Shown one piece after another: positions 11,636 through 23,700 of a stretch of DNA of 64,000 bases (the first letter of the stretch is position 1; each line of letters opens with the position of its first letter). The position numbers were made by a program, and so were the translations under genes. The stretch lies in contig JARCOQ010000017.1 in assembly GCA_029207755.1 (NCBI GenBank), positions 7,018,945 through 7,082,944 on the forward strand, written 5' to 3'. The stretch is from Chamaea fasciata. Taxonomy: Eukaryota; Chordata; Aves; Passeriformes; Sylviidae. The notes beneath the pieces are model-generated. The model saw nothing but the letters and a program-made list of their open reading frames with translations, searched no databases and had not been told where the DNA came from.

Positions 11636-11722
11636 GTCCTGTACAGGGTCACGATATGGACTCAATGATCCCTTGTGGGTCCTTTCCAGCTCAGGATATA
11701 GTCTATGACTCCACGAAGGCAC
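11636..11722 (+). mobile_element. CR1 LINE 3' tail
   Basis: The sequence contains GACTCAATGATCCCTTGTGG, then TCCTTTCCAGCTCAGGATAT, and ends CTATGACTCC. This is the standard CR1 3' terminus. Confidence 0.85.
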
Positions 11723-12244
11723 TGGGCTGACCCCATCTCCCCATAACAAGGGACATTCTGTGATGGGAGCAAAGCTTCTCAGGGCTTCCTGGGGGCGGGA
11801 GGGGACCCTGGTCTCCCCCAGGCAGTGTGAGGAGAACAGAGAGGCTCAGTCATGGCAGAAACCTCCTGATGAGGGTCTGATCTTCTGCCCAAGGCATGGG
11901 ATTGGCTGCAGCCCTGTCATCCCCCCTGCCCCAAAACATGACTGGTCCTCACCCTGTTCCCATCTTGGTGCCAGTGCCAGCCCTGTCTCACTGGGGTCCC
12001 ACACAGCACCCAGCACCCCCAAACTGCCCATCCTGGGACAACCCAGCATCAACCTGCTGGCACCACCTGGGCTAGGATGGGATAAGGACGCTCATAGAAA
12101 AGTAACAGAAAATATATACAGAGAGTGAGTGCAGGGACACAGCCACCGTGGTGGGCACAGGGCTGCTGGCACCTGTCCCTTTGGCACCCAGCAGTGTCCA
12201 GCCAGGTGAGACCCCCCTGTGGCACCACCCTTGCTCCTGGGGGG

Positions 12245-14274
12245 CTATAGGTTGGTGATGTAAACCTCCAGCCCATTGGCCGTCGTCCGGGCAGAGGCTT
12301 TCCGGGGCTCCCCTGCCCAAACGTCCCCCACACTCTCATACAGGCTCTCAGGGACACAGGGCTTCCCCGGCTTGTCCCGTTTTGCTGCCTTCTTCCAGTT
12401 AATGTCCACAGCCTCATAGTCGGGGTCAGGGCCACGGCGCTGAGCAGTCCATGCTCTGTCGTTGATGGACTCATAACAGGGGTCAGGGGGGCCTGGGGCT
12501 GCTGGGGCCCCCTCCTGCTGGCGGGGGGGCAGCCACCCAGAACCCACCTCCTTCACAGCCCTTGGGGTTGATGCAGGCACCTGGGATTTCTTCTTGGTGG
12601 CTTTGCACACTGTCGAGTACATCTCCTCCAGCTGCAAAAGGAATTTTATTTTTGGGTGGAGGTTTGGGGGGAATCCCTGCCCACTGCAGGGTATCCTCAT
12701 GATTTTGTCTCCCCCGTATTCTGACAGCCCCCCAGGAGGATCCTGGCAGTGGATCCTAACTTAGACCCTGCTCCAAACGTGGGCACTACAGGGAGACAGG
12801 GAATTAAAGATCCCCCCCATGTGCCCCATCCCTGCTGCCCCCCAGGGTCGTACCTTGGCCAGAGGGGCATTGCCTGCACCATCCCAGCAGTGCTGTGCTC
12901 CAGGGGGTCCTGCCACAGCCCCATCCTGCACCTCCACCGACACCACCTTCTTCACTTTATGGACACAGGCATAATCAGCTGCCCCATGCACAGCCCGTGG
13001 AGGGGACACCTGGGTTCCAGTTGGCATGGGGGGCACTGGGATGTCCTCCCCTCCCACTGCCAGGCACTCATAGACAGTGTCTGGCGCTGGTTTCCGCAGT
13101 GGGGTGAAGAGCAGGTTGGAGTAGGTCTGGTCGGGGGCTGGGCAAGTGGCCGGGGGCTCAGGGACGGGGATCTGGGGCAGCTCACGGTGCAGGAGGCCGG
13201 AGCTGTGCAGGGATTCGCCTCCAGGGCCCGTGGGACAGGGGAGATCCAGGCTGGCCGGACGCTGAACTGTGGGAGAGAAGAGGAGATGCGGGGATGCAAC
13301 AGGCACCAACCTCTGTGCCAGCACAGTGCCAGCACTGTGTCACATCTGTCCATGATATGATGACAGCATGGGGACTGCAGGCAGTCGTCATGGGCCACCA
13401 GCCCCCTAGGCTCCCTCTGCTCCACGGCCACTCACCGTTGTCTCTGACCTTCATCCTGTACAGCTCGTGCAGCTTCGTGTCCGACTTGCTGAGTGACCGC
13501 AGCTGTGTCTGGCAGAGCAGGGCCTGCCGTGGGGGAACAGACACCCTCAGGCTGGGCCGAGAGCCCAGACCACCCCCAGAGCTGATCCTGCCCCCCAGAT
13601 GTGCTCTTACCTCATCCACAAGCTTTACCCCGTCTGGAGCGACCTTCTTCCTGCCCTTCCTGCAGGGAGAAGTGGGGCTGAGCCCAAGGCAAATGGCAAA
13701 GCCAGGGGAGAGGAGCAGGTGTCCCAGGTACCCAACAAAGCACCCCCAAAACCCACATCCTGCTCCTTCCCCAGCCCCACAGCAGGGTCTGTGCTGGCGG
13801 GGGACATTGCAATTGCATCTTGCACCCCACAGAGCTGTGCAGGGCACCACTGGCACTACCCTCGGCACTGCCCATCCTGCTCATGGCTCAGCCCTCTCTG
13901 GGCTGCTCCTCTGAGGTTTTTGAGAGTAGGGGGTGTTCCAGGGGGATGCAACACACAGGGATGCAGGATCAAGCCAGGTAGAGCTGCACTGGGGCACAGG
14001 TGGGGGCTTGGGGTGAGCAGAGCAGCGGATCCCCATGGTCCCAGCTCGGGATGGCTGCACACAGAGTCTCCATGTGCAGCCACCAAATGCCACTGAGGGA
14101 TCCCCAGCCCCATCGCAGCCCCAGGAGGGGAAGTGGAGGAGCAATGGGCAGCACGTACCGTTTACAGGCAGCACACAGGGTGCCCAGGTACACCAGGCCA
14201 CCGAGCAGGGCCAGGGCAGTGCCAGCTGGCAGGAGCCGGGTCCCTGCTGTCCCCTCGCCGCTGGGTGCAGCCAT
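12245..14274 (-). CDS. LIME1: Lck-interacting transmembrane adaptor 1 (LIME), 5 coding exons
   Basis: Raft-associated adaptor that, once phosphorylated by Src-family kinases, recruits SH2 proteins in lymphocyte antigen-receptor signalling. Coding exons: 14274-14159, 13659-13611, 13523-13436, 13266-12854, 12631-12245. All junctions are GT-AG and in phase, giving 350 aa (human 295). A very short N-terminus precedes one membrane segment (about 14-36), followed by the juxtamembrane CxxC C34/C37, the palmitoylation motif of this adaptor class, and a basic patch. Residues 60-77 (QTQLRSLSKSDTKLHELY) are the conserved family block. Tyrosine motifs occur at Y133 (YSNL, Grb2-type YxN), Y150, Y183, Y227, Y275, Y294, Y320 and Y346. 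I start at the ATG at 14274. An in-frame ATG at 14328 lies across a good splice acceptor (exon edge 14311), so it is probably intronic. Confidence 0.9.
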
Positions 14275-14311
14275 GGGGGAGCTGCTTCCAGCACCACTGC
14301 AGGGCTGAGCT

Positions 14312-17300
14312 CTGAGGAGAGAGAACACGAGCTGGAGTTCAGCCAGGAGCTGCTGGGCTCACCATGGCATTAAATGCTGCTCTATGACCCTCAGGGCTTA
14401 AGGGACCCCTGCAGCACAGTCCCCCCAGCAGAGGGTCTCTCTGGATGCTCTGGATGGGGACATTTCTCCAGGTGTCCCATTTTCTGGCCAGTGATTGCCA
14501 TCCCCAGAGTCACCATAACACGTCCAGTGCCCAGCCCCGTGTGGACACTTGGCAGAGTGTGCTCTGCCACCACTGGGGAAAACTTCAGATTTGGGTTTCT
14601 TTTGAAAAAAACAGTCCAACAAAACCAGCAGGATTCAAGCTCACAAGTTGCCACTGAAATGGCAAAAAGGAGATGTCCAGGAGGCCTCAAAACCCTCTGG
14701 AGACACCCTAAAAATGACAGAGTGCTTTCTGGGGACACCAGGACACCACCCTGGGCTGTGGGTCAGGGGTGACACAACTCCTGAGCATAGGGGAGGCCAG
14801 TAAGGACAGGCAGGATTACTCAATTTCCTGGAAACAGGGTGAGCTTCAGCATCTCCTTCCCCTCCCTCCTCTCCCTCCTCATGCCCTGGGCTCAGCAGAA
14901 CACACCAAGACACCCTCCTTCTGCAATGGATTCACATGGACCCCACATTCCCTGTGCCACCACAACCCCAGGTCTACAGCTGCTCTCTGCTGTGACACCA
15001 GAGCAGAAAACACTTGATCTTCCCAACCCTTCCCTCTGCCTAAAGCTGTGCCTTGCCCAAATCCAACCCTTGTCCTTGTGCTCTCCTCAAGGCAAAAATC
15101 ATCCCCTGCAAACTGCGGCAGAGCCAGAGCAAGCGGTGCAGGGGCAGGAGGGTGCTGGGGAGCCTGACACAAAGCACAGATGCTCCCCAGCCTCTCAGGA
15201 TCACCCCCTTCCCCAGGAGGCTTTTGGTGACCCCTGTCCCATCATTCCCACGCCACCATCCTTGTCCCTGCTCTGCTGCCAGCGTGCTGCAAACCCAAAG
15301 CAAAAGCTGACACCCCTTCACCTTCACCAGCGTCGATGGTGGCTGCGGCTCCCAGCTCTGCACAGCTCAGCTCTGTGCACCCTGCTCTACAAAAAAGGCT
15401 GGCCTGACACCAGTACCCAGGAAATGCCTGATCTGAAAGGAGATGGAGGCAGTTCCTGGAGTAAAACACACCTTCGAGAAGCCACGGTAGCTGATCCAGA
15501 TGGGGCCAGCTGTAGGGTCCCTGGGCAGAGCTGGGCAGGATCAGCTTCTACCAGCATGGACGGGAACCCACAGATCCGGCGGGACATGCCGAGCACCTCT
15601 TACTCACTCTCTTGCATATCTTCATCGGGATGACAAAGCCCAGACGAGCTCTGGTGAGAAGCCACCCTGCCTTGTGTAAATCCCAGAAGCTACGGCAGGC
15701 CCACAGGAGATCCCATCTCCTCTCCACCCCGGGTCACACAGCAGCATCTTTGGCACATTTTTACCCCAATAACCAGAAGGCCTCTGCCCATTTGCAGCAC
15801 CCTTTTATCTGAGAGCATCCTTTTATCTAAGAACTTCCCATGCCTTTGGAAACTGCCCTGACTGAAGCATGAACCCTGGAGAGCAATTATTTCAAGGCAG
15901 AAAGTGAGACAGAGAGGTTTTAAGGACTAACCGGGCTGGACAGACTGGCTTAGATCAGAGCTGGGAAGGGGAGGCTGTTCCCTTTCCAACGCCGTTTTAA
16001 TTAGACAACACGGCTTTTCTGTCTGAGCACACTTTAATTATTTGGATTACCTGCAACAGGGCTGGTGCGTTAGACAGAGCCTGGAGCTCCTCGCTGGACT
16101 CGTTCAGCTCATTAGAGTGAAGGAATCATGGGCTGCAGGACCAGGGCAGAGCTGAGCGGGCTCTGGAGTTGAGCAGACAAAGTTCTAATGAGGTTCGACA
16201 GCCGGGAGCTGGTGTGATGTTGGAATCGAGGTGGGAGCTTTCAGCATGCTGAGGCAGGCACACACAGGGCAGCTTATCCCACAGCAGGGGGATTTTCCAT
16301 CCCTGAATTTTGAAGATTAAAAGGAGAGACTTCCTTGAGTAGAAACGAATGCAGAGAAATTCTTCTGGCCTACTTTCTGTAGAGCAGGTCGGTGGTTGCT
16401 CCAGGATTTCTGACCAGTGAAACTGTGCAGGGCATGCTCCTCAGTGTTCAGGCTCAGCAGTCACTGGGAGAAGCTACTCCTTGGGACAACATGTTGAGTC
16501 TTCCAAAATCACAGATTCACGACCGGAGCCCAGTGCCTGACTAAAGACGCTCAGGTAGGACTGAGCAAGTTTGCAAGGCAAAGTCTCAGCCAGACCTTCT
16601 GAAACCTACACCTGAATTTCCTGCCGATAAAGTTATCGATCTCCCAGCCCTGGGGCTGCTCCCCGGGGCAGAGACTCAGCAGACAGCGTTTTGTACGGCG
16701 CTGACTCTGCCAGCTGAGGTGGCTTTGAAGACGAGGGCGGTCACAGCCGTTGCGTACGTGTGACAACGCCCACAGCCCTCTGAGCAGGGATCACCCCCCT
16801 CTGTGTGTGGCACCCGAGCACACGCACCCTTAAGGCAGATGGGTTGCTACTCCAGGTCGTGGGAGTTTTTTGTGAGTCCTACAAAAGGTGCAAGTTCCTC
16901 ATCTGGGCTTCCTGAAAGCAAGCTAAAATTCACTGCAAAATCAAGTGCTGCTGGTGATGATTCTGCCTGCCCTGTGATTCATCTCCCCAGATAAAACCAC
17001 AGTGTTCAGTGCAGGGTGGCAAGAGAAAAGTCTGTGAAGCTACTCAAAGCCTATTTGCACAAAACCAAGAAGAACATTTTCAGCTGATTTCCATCAGCAA
17101 CTGTGCACACAGCTGCAGCAAACTCTGCTCAGGTACCCCAGGGAGTTGAACTTCAAAAAAGGCCCAAGAAGCAGAAGTAGATGGATTTTTTTCTTTCCAA
17201 TTACAAAAAGTGAAAGCTCCGCTTACAGTCAGTCACAACACCGAATCTGCCCTGGACTATGGGGTGCAATTAGTGGATTTTAAGACTATTTCAAAAAATG

Positions 17301-18300
17301 AAGCATGAGATCTTACCCACTTTTCTCGTCTCTGTACTGAGATTTCATGGTCATACACCTCTGGGGGCTTTTCATTTAGAAAGTGCCAAGCATACTTCTA
17401 AATGCCAGACCCAAATGTCTGAAAACTTGGACGCAGACTTCTAGCTGCAGTTCAGATCACTGCTCACATGCTGGAGTGGCTTTTGAGAAAATACAACTTT
17501 AAAACCTTTGGGTGAGTGACAGTGAGCCCTCACCGTACAGCTCTGCTTGAGGCTGACACCATTTCAGCACTTCTCTTTCTTCCCTTCCCTGGTTGCTGAA
17601 CTTGAGCTCTTCATGTTCTTCTAAGGCAAGAATCAGCTCAAGAGCTGAGCCACAGCAGGAGACCAGTGGAGAGCTTGGAGCTGCTGTTATGGGAAGCCAA
17701 ATTCCAGACTACAGGATGGCTGTATTAAGGAGATGTCTTCTCAAGAACCATCGGCCTACCACAGTGGTTTCCTTTGCCACAAATGCACTACTTCTACATC
17801 ATCTTAGGTTTTCAGAAGACAGCATTTCAATGACCACATTAGCAAGCCTCCTCACCCAGACACAGGAGTTCAGCACTTTCCCACTGCACACACCAGCAAT
17901 ACTCCTGTCCCCCTCCCCACAACACAACTGGAAATTTCCACAATGTCACACACTTCTGAACTAAATTCATTCATCCCAAAAGCAGCTGGCTCCCACTCAG
18001 CCTCCAGACTCTAGCCATGGGATCCCAGCAGCACTGCCAAGCTCCACCACCTTTTCTTCCCTTTCAAGCCCAGCTGAAGAGCACAAAGCATGGAATGAGA
18101 GAGTCTGGAGCCCAATTCTCAAAGTTGAACCCAGCTGAGGCTTCCCAGAGCAGAGCTGGAATCCTGTCTGTCCAGTCTATCCAGCCCCAAGAGCACCTCT
18201 GACAATGCTGTGACTTCTAAATACATTGGGGAGTTTAAAGTATTTCCCTCAGTTTAGCTGCAGATTCCCCGTTTCCCAGGCAGGAAAGCCACCACCACTT
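14312..18300. other. LIME1 5' intron or intergenic DNA
   Basis: The exon carrying the LIME1 start codon begins at a splice acceptor (exon edge 14311), so at least one noncoding upstream exon should lie at higher coordinates. I see no coding exon and no clear repeat in this stretch. AT-rich patches near 16.0 kb carry TTAATTA/TTAATTATTT motifs but nothing decisive. Confidence 0.5.
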
Positions 18301-18302
18301 AC

Positions 18303-18680
18303 TTGCAGGAACTCAAAATCCGGTGAGTGTAGAGCGCAGGGATCCAATGATGCTTTCTTCCTTGCCGGTCAGCCTGGAGAATTTCATTTTTTATCCCACA
18401 GCAAGTCCCAGTCAGGGCCTCCCGCACATTCCCACCATCCCGATGTGAGCTGTCCCGCTCCCTGAGGAGCAGCCGGCTGTGAGCAGACACAGAGCACACA
18501 CACCACAGCTTCCTGGCCTCGGAGGTGGTGGCTTCACCCCGGGGTAGGCTGGGTCTGTGCTCGCAGCCGGGGCGAGAAGCACCGCGGCTCCCGGCACACA
18601 CGAGCACCTTCTGCCCCGCCCGGCTCCTCCGGGAGCTCAGGGCAATATAAGGAAAGAGTGGGGCGCCCCATAGCATCATT
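18303..18680 (-). promoter_or_regulatory. LIME1: Candidate LIME1 noncoding first exon and promoter
   Basis: A small GC/CpG-rich island sits at about 18420-18640. Just downstream on the minus strand is a strong donor (GTAAGTGG, intron edge at 18302), which could join to the LIME1 acceptor at 14311. The arrangement fits an untranslated first exon, but the pairing is inference without transcript data. Confidence 0.35.
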
Positions 18681-18731
18681 ACCTTGCAAATGAACAACGC
18701 CTTACAAGGAGAGGGAAAAAGAAACACCAGT

Positions 18732-18737
18732 TTTATT
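18732..18737 (-). terminator. Minus-strand AATAAA, possible distal ZGPAT end
   Basis: A canonical hexamer lies on the minus strand about 2 kb beyond the ZGPAT stop and just before the candidate LIME1 promoter. An ATTAAA at 19422-19427 is a nearer alternative. I cannot tell which is used. Confidence 0.35.
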
Positions 18738-20709
18738 CGTCAGGGACGTGAAGAGCGCTGGGTGGGAGGTGGCAGCCGCTGGAATAGGCTGTGAAGATCC
18801 CAAGGAAGGGTCACAATAGGAATTAGCTAAGATACAGGGCTCACACACCCAGTTCTTAAAGAGATGATGATGTTAAACAGTCTCAGAGCACAAAATAAAC
18901 CCCCAAAATTTTCTCTGCCCAGCTCAGCTCTCCAGTCACGGGCCACTTCAGTGAGCATCCATGCTAAACTGGGCAGATTAATCCTCGTCACCACTCAGCA
19001 CTCAAGTGTGAGAAACAGAGAGTCATTTGTGAGGGAAGGGCCATTGTTAAACCCTTGAGCTGAGCCCCGTGTGTGGAGAACACGAATTCAGAACAATGAG
19101 GACAGTACAGCCAATTCCAATAGGAACTGATGGATGTTGAAGTGCCCGAGGCAGCCCATGACAGCTGCCTCATCCACGAGGATCACAGCAGGATCCAGGT
19201 GCTCTTCAGGAGCACAGACTCACTCCCACCGGTTTCCTGAAGATGTTCATCTTGTTTGGTTTTGCTGTCTCGCTGCGTTTCTGAGGTGTGTCTGCAGCAA
19301 TGTGAAATCCCACACGACCTGAACAGCTCTGATCATATCTCCTTCAGTCTCTGATTTTCTTGTTCGTTTGGCAGCCCGACCCTGCAAGCAGGCACAGCCC
19401 TGCCCAGGCTGACAGCTTGATTTTAATCTGTTCTTAGGGATAGATAAAAAACAGGGTACTACAGGAACCTTTTCATTAGAAAAGTGACTCACAGAATAAA
19501 AGGAAATTGGTTCCTTAAATAAAAAAAATAATAAAAAAAAATTGGTGTCCTTAAGATACTGGCATGAATTGCAAACTTTTTTTTTTCTAAGCCTTTACAA
19601 TGCAGAAATCCCACCAGATGATGAAACCAGCATCTCCTCTGAGGCAAGCACTGGCCACCACCAACACAGAATGTAACCACAGGGAGAGGACATCATTCCT
19701 GTCCAAAACTCTTTCCACGCTCCAAGGAAGGGCATTTGGCTTGCCTGGCCTGCTTCCAGCCCAGCCCCATGCTCTCCCACTGCAGGCTGCACACTGGGCT
19801 CATACAGATCCTGCTCTTTGTGTCCATCCAGGGCCCAGTCCAACCTGGATCTGGGTCCTGAGGTTTTTTAGTAGAAGGACCTGTGCTCAGTAAGCCACCT
19901 TGGACAGAAAAACCCAACTAATGGTGGCAAAAATCACAAGGTTCCCTGTGGAGCTGTTCCTGGATAGGAGGTTTGGGAATTCTGTTATGCTTGCTGGCTT
20001 ATTCCCCCAGCTATGGCACTCTACTTGTGGAACCAGGCAGCTTTCCATGCCAAGCCAGTGAGTTTGGCTACAGCATGGCCTGGGATACTCTTAGAGTCAA
20101 ACTGCTGAAATCTGATGCTCCAGGCTGCTGGTTCCCACCTCTCAGTTTTCTGTCTCTTCCTTACACTAGGGCTACAAAGAACTGCTCCCCCCCAAAAAAG
20201 GAGTTCTCAGATAAATCCCATAGTAAAAACCAGAAGGCAGAGAGCAGCTAAAGCACTTGACCTTTGATGTTTTCACCCAGCCATGGTTGGGACACCTGTG
20301 CCTGGCAGGTGGCCACAGAAAGAAGCCACAGTTAAATGGCAGGATGTGGGGCTGTCCAAGCCCCCTCAGCTGGTTTGTAGCCAGCAGTTATCACCTGAGC
20401 ACCCACAGACTCTGGATGGAGCTGCTACTGCAGGGAAAGTGAAGGAAAGAAGTGTGCAAGAGAGCAGAGAATTGTATTCTTTGTAGCTAGGCCTCATCCA
20501 AGGCCCAGCTCACTGAATGCTTTCAGGGCTGGACGGATGTGCACTCCTCCCCCACCCAGAAGAGCTCAGAGGCATCCAGAAACTGCTGCTTTTTCACCCA
20601 GTTTTAGTCTGGGCAGCCTGAGGCCCAGCAGAGCAGGACAGCTCATCGAGGCTCTGAGGCCAGGAGCACCAGAAGGACAACTCCTGCAGTCCAACACCTT
20701 CCTCAGCAC

Positions 20710-23700
20710 CTAGAACTCAGTCATCTTCTTGTGGGTGTCTGCTTTCTTCTGCTCCCGCTGCAGCCTGGCTTCCTGGGCCTGCAGCTGCCCCAGCTGCTTG
20801 TGAGCATCAGCCAGCTTCTCCTCCAGCTGAGCTGTAGCAATGCTGTGCCTGAAAGCAGAAAGCACAGTGGCAATGTCATTCTGCATGGTAAAATCAAAGG
20901 CTTCTTCCATCCCAGGAGGGTTTGCCCATTCCTGTAGGATTAGCCCAAGGGACCTGCTGAAAGCCAGGAATAACTTGATGCTCAGCACTATCTGGGCTAG
21001 AGGATGTCCTCCTGGGATGCTCAACAGCAATGCTGCAGAGATGGGGACAAGAAGGACTCCAGCACCTTTCCTCAGAATGCTACTCTCTTTGCCACATCCT
21101 GAATTCTAGCCAAACGACTCCAGACATATTTGCCAGTGTCCACTCTGGTCTGAAGCACACACTGAACTCTCTTCTCCACTTCCCCTTAAGTGCCATCCAG
21201 ATATATTTCACTTGTTCCTTCCATATCTCCTTTCAAGCCCACCCCTCCCCAGAAGCACCAAAACCCTGACCCCAAAGAACGTTTTCCTACCGCCCGATGT
21301 TGCGCGCCAGGGCCTGCTGGATTCCCCTGATATCCCTCTGTGTCTGCTCAATCTTCTCCGTGGTCTGGAAGAGACTGACACTCAGGGCCTTCTTGGTGCT
21401 CTTGCTGGCGTGGTAGATCTCTTTGCTGTTCCTCTGGGGCAGAGCCACCCCCCCAACCTTGTCCCCGGCGCTCTTCCCACGCAGTTTCTCGTTCAGGAAG
21501 TCAAACACGTTGCGCGGGGCCTTACGGCCGCCCGCCTGTCCAGAGCTGCTTCCCTTTGCTCGGCATTTCCTCGCTTTGCCTGGCTCCAGCTTCCCCTGCT
21601 TCTTCTTCTGAAGCACCTCAGCACATTGGTCCAGGGACTTCCCTCGAGGAAGCACCACAGCCTGCACTGGCTCCACTCTGCCCTCGCCATTCTTCCCTAA
21701 GCCTGAGGAGAGACTCCGAGTGATTACAGCATCCCCTCTCCGAGTCACCTCCCACCACGAGCTACATTGACAGTCACAAGCTTAAAACAAGCAAAGAGGC
21801 TTTTGAGGTACCGAAAGCTGAACTTCTGTCCAAGCCAAGGGGACCAGTAAAGGCCAGGCCAGCAGCCTTCCACAGCAGGAGATTAGTGATTCCAAGCCCC
21901 AGGCCATCCATCAGGCCGGTTTCTGTGAAACCAGGTTCATGCTCAGCTTCTCAAGCCAGGTTCAGCTTAAAACTGGTTTGGTTCCTCTGGGAGAACCGGA
22001 GACACAGAGGCCCTCCCAGAGCCCCCAAGGCTCGATGCAATTTGGGTGGGAGCAGCAAGTTCAGCAGGCTTTGAAGTCTGTGTCCAGGCCAGGAGATGCA
22101 TTAACACAGACATCAGAAGTTTTGCAGATCAGCTCCCTTCCACCTCCAGCTTTTGAACACTCCACAACGTTCTCACGGCTTTGATCATGGATTTGACCAT
22201 GCTTCCAAGTGCCTCCACTGTTTGCCATTACCATACAGGGGCTGGTGCCCCACATGCCTGTACTTCCATGAAATAACTCATCCCTCTTCCCTCCAACACT
22301 GCTGTGATCTATCACATTGCTTGAGCCTCAGCCAACTAGCCTTTCAGCACAGCAAAGTTCTGGCTTCAACCAAAATCTTGGGTTTTTCTTAACAGCCCCA
22401 GGACCACCCTCTCCCCTTACCTTTTCCAAACTCATATCCCATCTGAACAAGCAGTTTGGAGCCAATGCCACGAGTATGGGCCTCCCAGCCACCGAAAGAG
22501 GAGCTGCAGGCAGGGGTCCACTCCCCGTTCTCTGGAACCCCTGAATCTATCACTGTGGTACAGAAGAGAAGAATCAGTAAAACAGGAATTGTGAATAAAG
22601 CTGCTGCGTGGGGCATCCCTCACAGGACAGTACAATTCACTTCTCCAGCCCTAAAGACATTTGGTCACTTCTCCAGCCTTACTTAGCTCCCACTGAATTG
22701 TCACCTTCCACGAACACTGCACAGAGAATGACTGAAATGTGACATTTCACTTGATCTAATGCACATACAACCTCCCAGTTCCAGGCAGAATCACCGAGGA
22801 GTTTGATGATTCTTTTCCTTCCTTCCTTCCAGGGTGATAATACAGACTAATGTACACATCTCAGTAGACTTGAGCTCAGTATTAGCACCTAATACTTATC
22901 CTGTGCCTCCAGCTCCTGTTTCTGGTATAAGGCTCCTCCAGGCCACAGCATTAATTTTGTGTTATTTGGATCCAATAATCTCTGTTAGGTTAAACGTAAA
23001 GAGCTCTAGGACACGACTTTGTCCCTGTGATGCAGCTGTGGCACCACCAGAGGGACAGAGCTGCCTGTGCAACTTCCAGGAAGTCACTTGGGCATTCTCT
23101 GTGTCACCTTTCAGCAGTAAAACAGGGACGGCATGGTTCCTGCAGCCTCACTGAGGCACTGGAAGGAGCCAACACTTCCATTTCCTTGGGTCTCACGCTG
23201 CTGGGTCATGGAGCTCCCAGGGATGAGAAAATCTGATTCACTTATTAACTCATCTCAGCCAGACATGTAAGAAACAGGCTCAGAGCTTGGAACTCTAAAA
23301 TATCACACCCTCTTCTTCCACATGTGGGAAGTTCTCATGGAAAGCTCCAGCCTTCATTAACCCAGGGATTTGCAAAAAACGAAGATTTTAGTTTGCAGTT
23401 ATAGCATAAGAGCCAATTACTGCTCTCAGTCTTTCAGGAACACAAGAGCAGATCAACTGCTCTTTTGTCAGAGGTGAGACACTCAGAGTGAGAGCTCTAG
23501 GACAGTCAGCCAGCCCCAGAGAAAAGCAGAACAAAACCCGAAGTTACTTTTGCTCAAATTCTCCCCACTCCCTTACCTTTGGCATAACCAGAGTCATCCA
23601 CACTGTCCTCATCAGACTCGCCAGATTCAGCAGCATCTTCACTCCTCAGGGGTGGAATGACACTGTCCCCTTCCACCACGGCCTCCTTGAGAAGCAGGGA

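Larger units (their letters stand above)
8566..12100. other. Intergenic DNA between SLC2A4RG and LIME1
   Basis: I see no gene I can support. Long open frames on both strands (up to about 318 codons across 8219-9175) have random composition and no motif. The interval holds two CR1 fragments and a short tandem repeat, described separately. A CpG-rich, promoter-like patch lies near 10.7-11.0 kb with no gene I can attach to it. Confidence 0.5.

Noticed and set aside
14275..14328. Upstream ATG extending LIME1 by 18 residues
   Set aside because: The extension crosses a strong acceptor (CTCTCTCCTCAG) at the exon edge 14311, so it is probably intronic.
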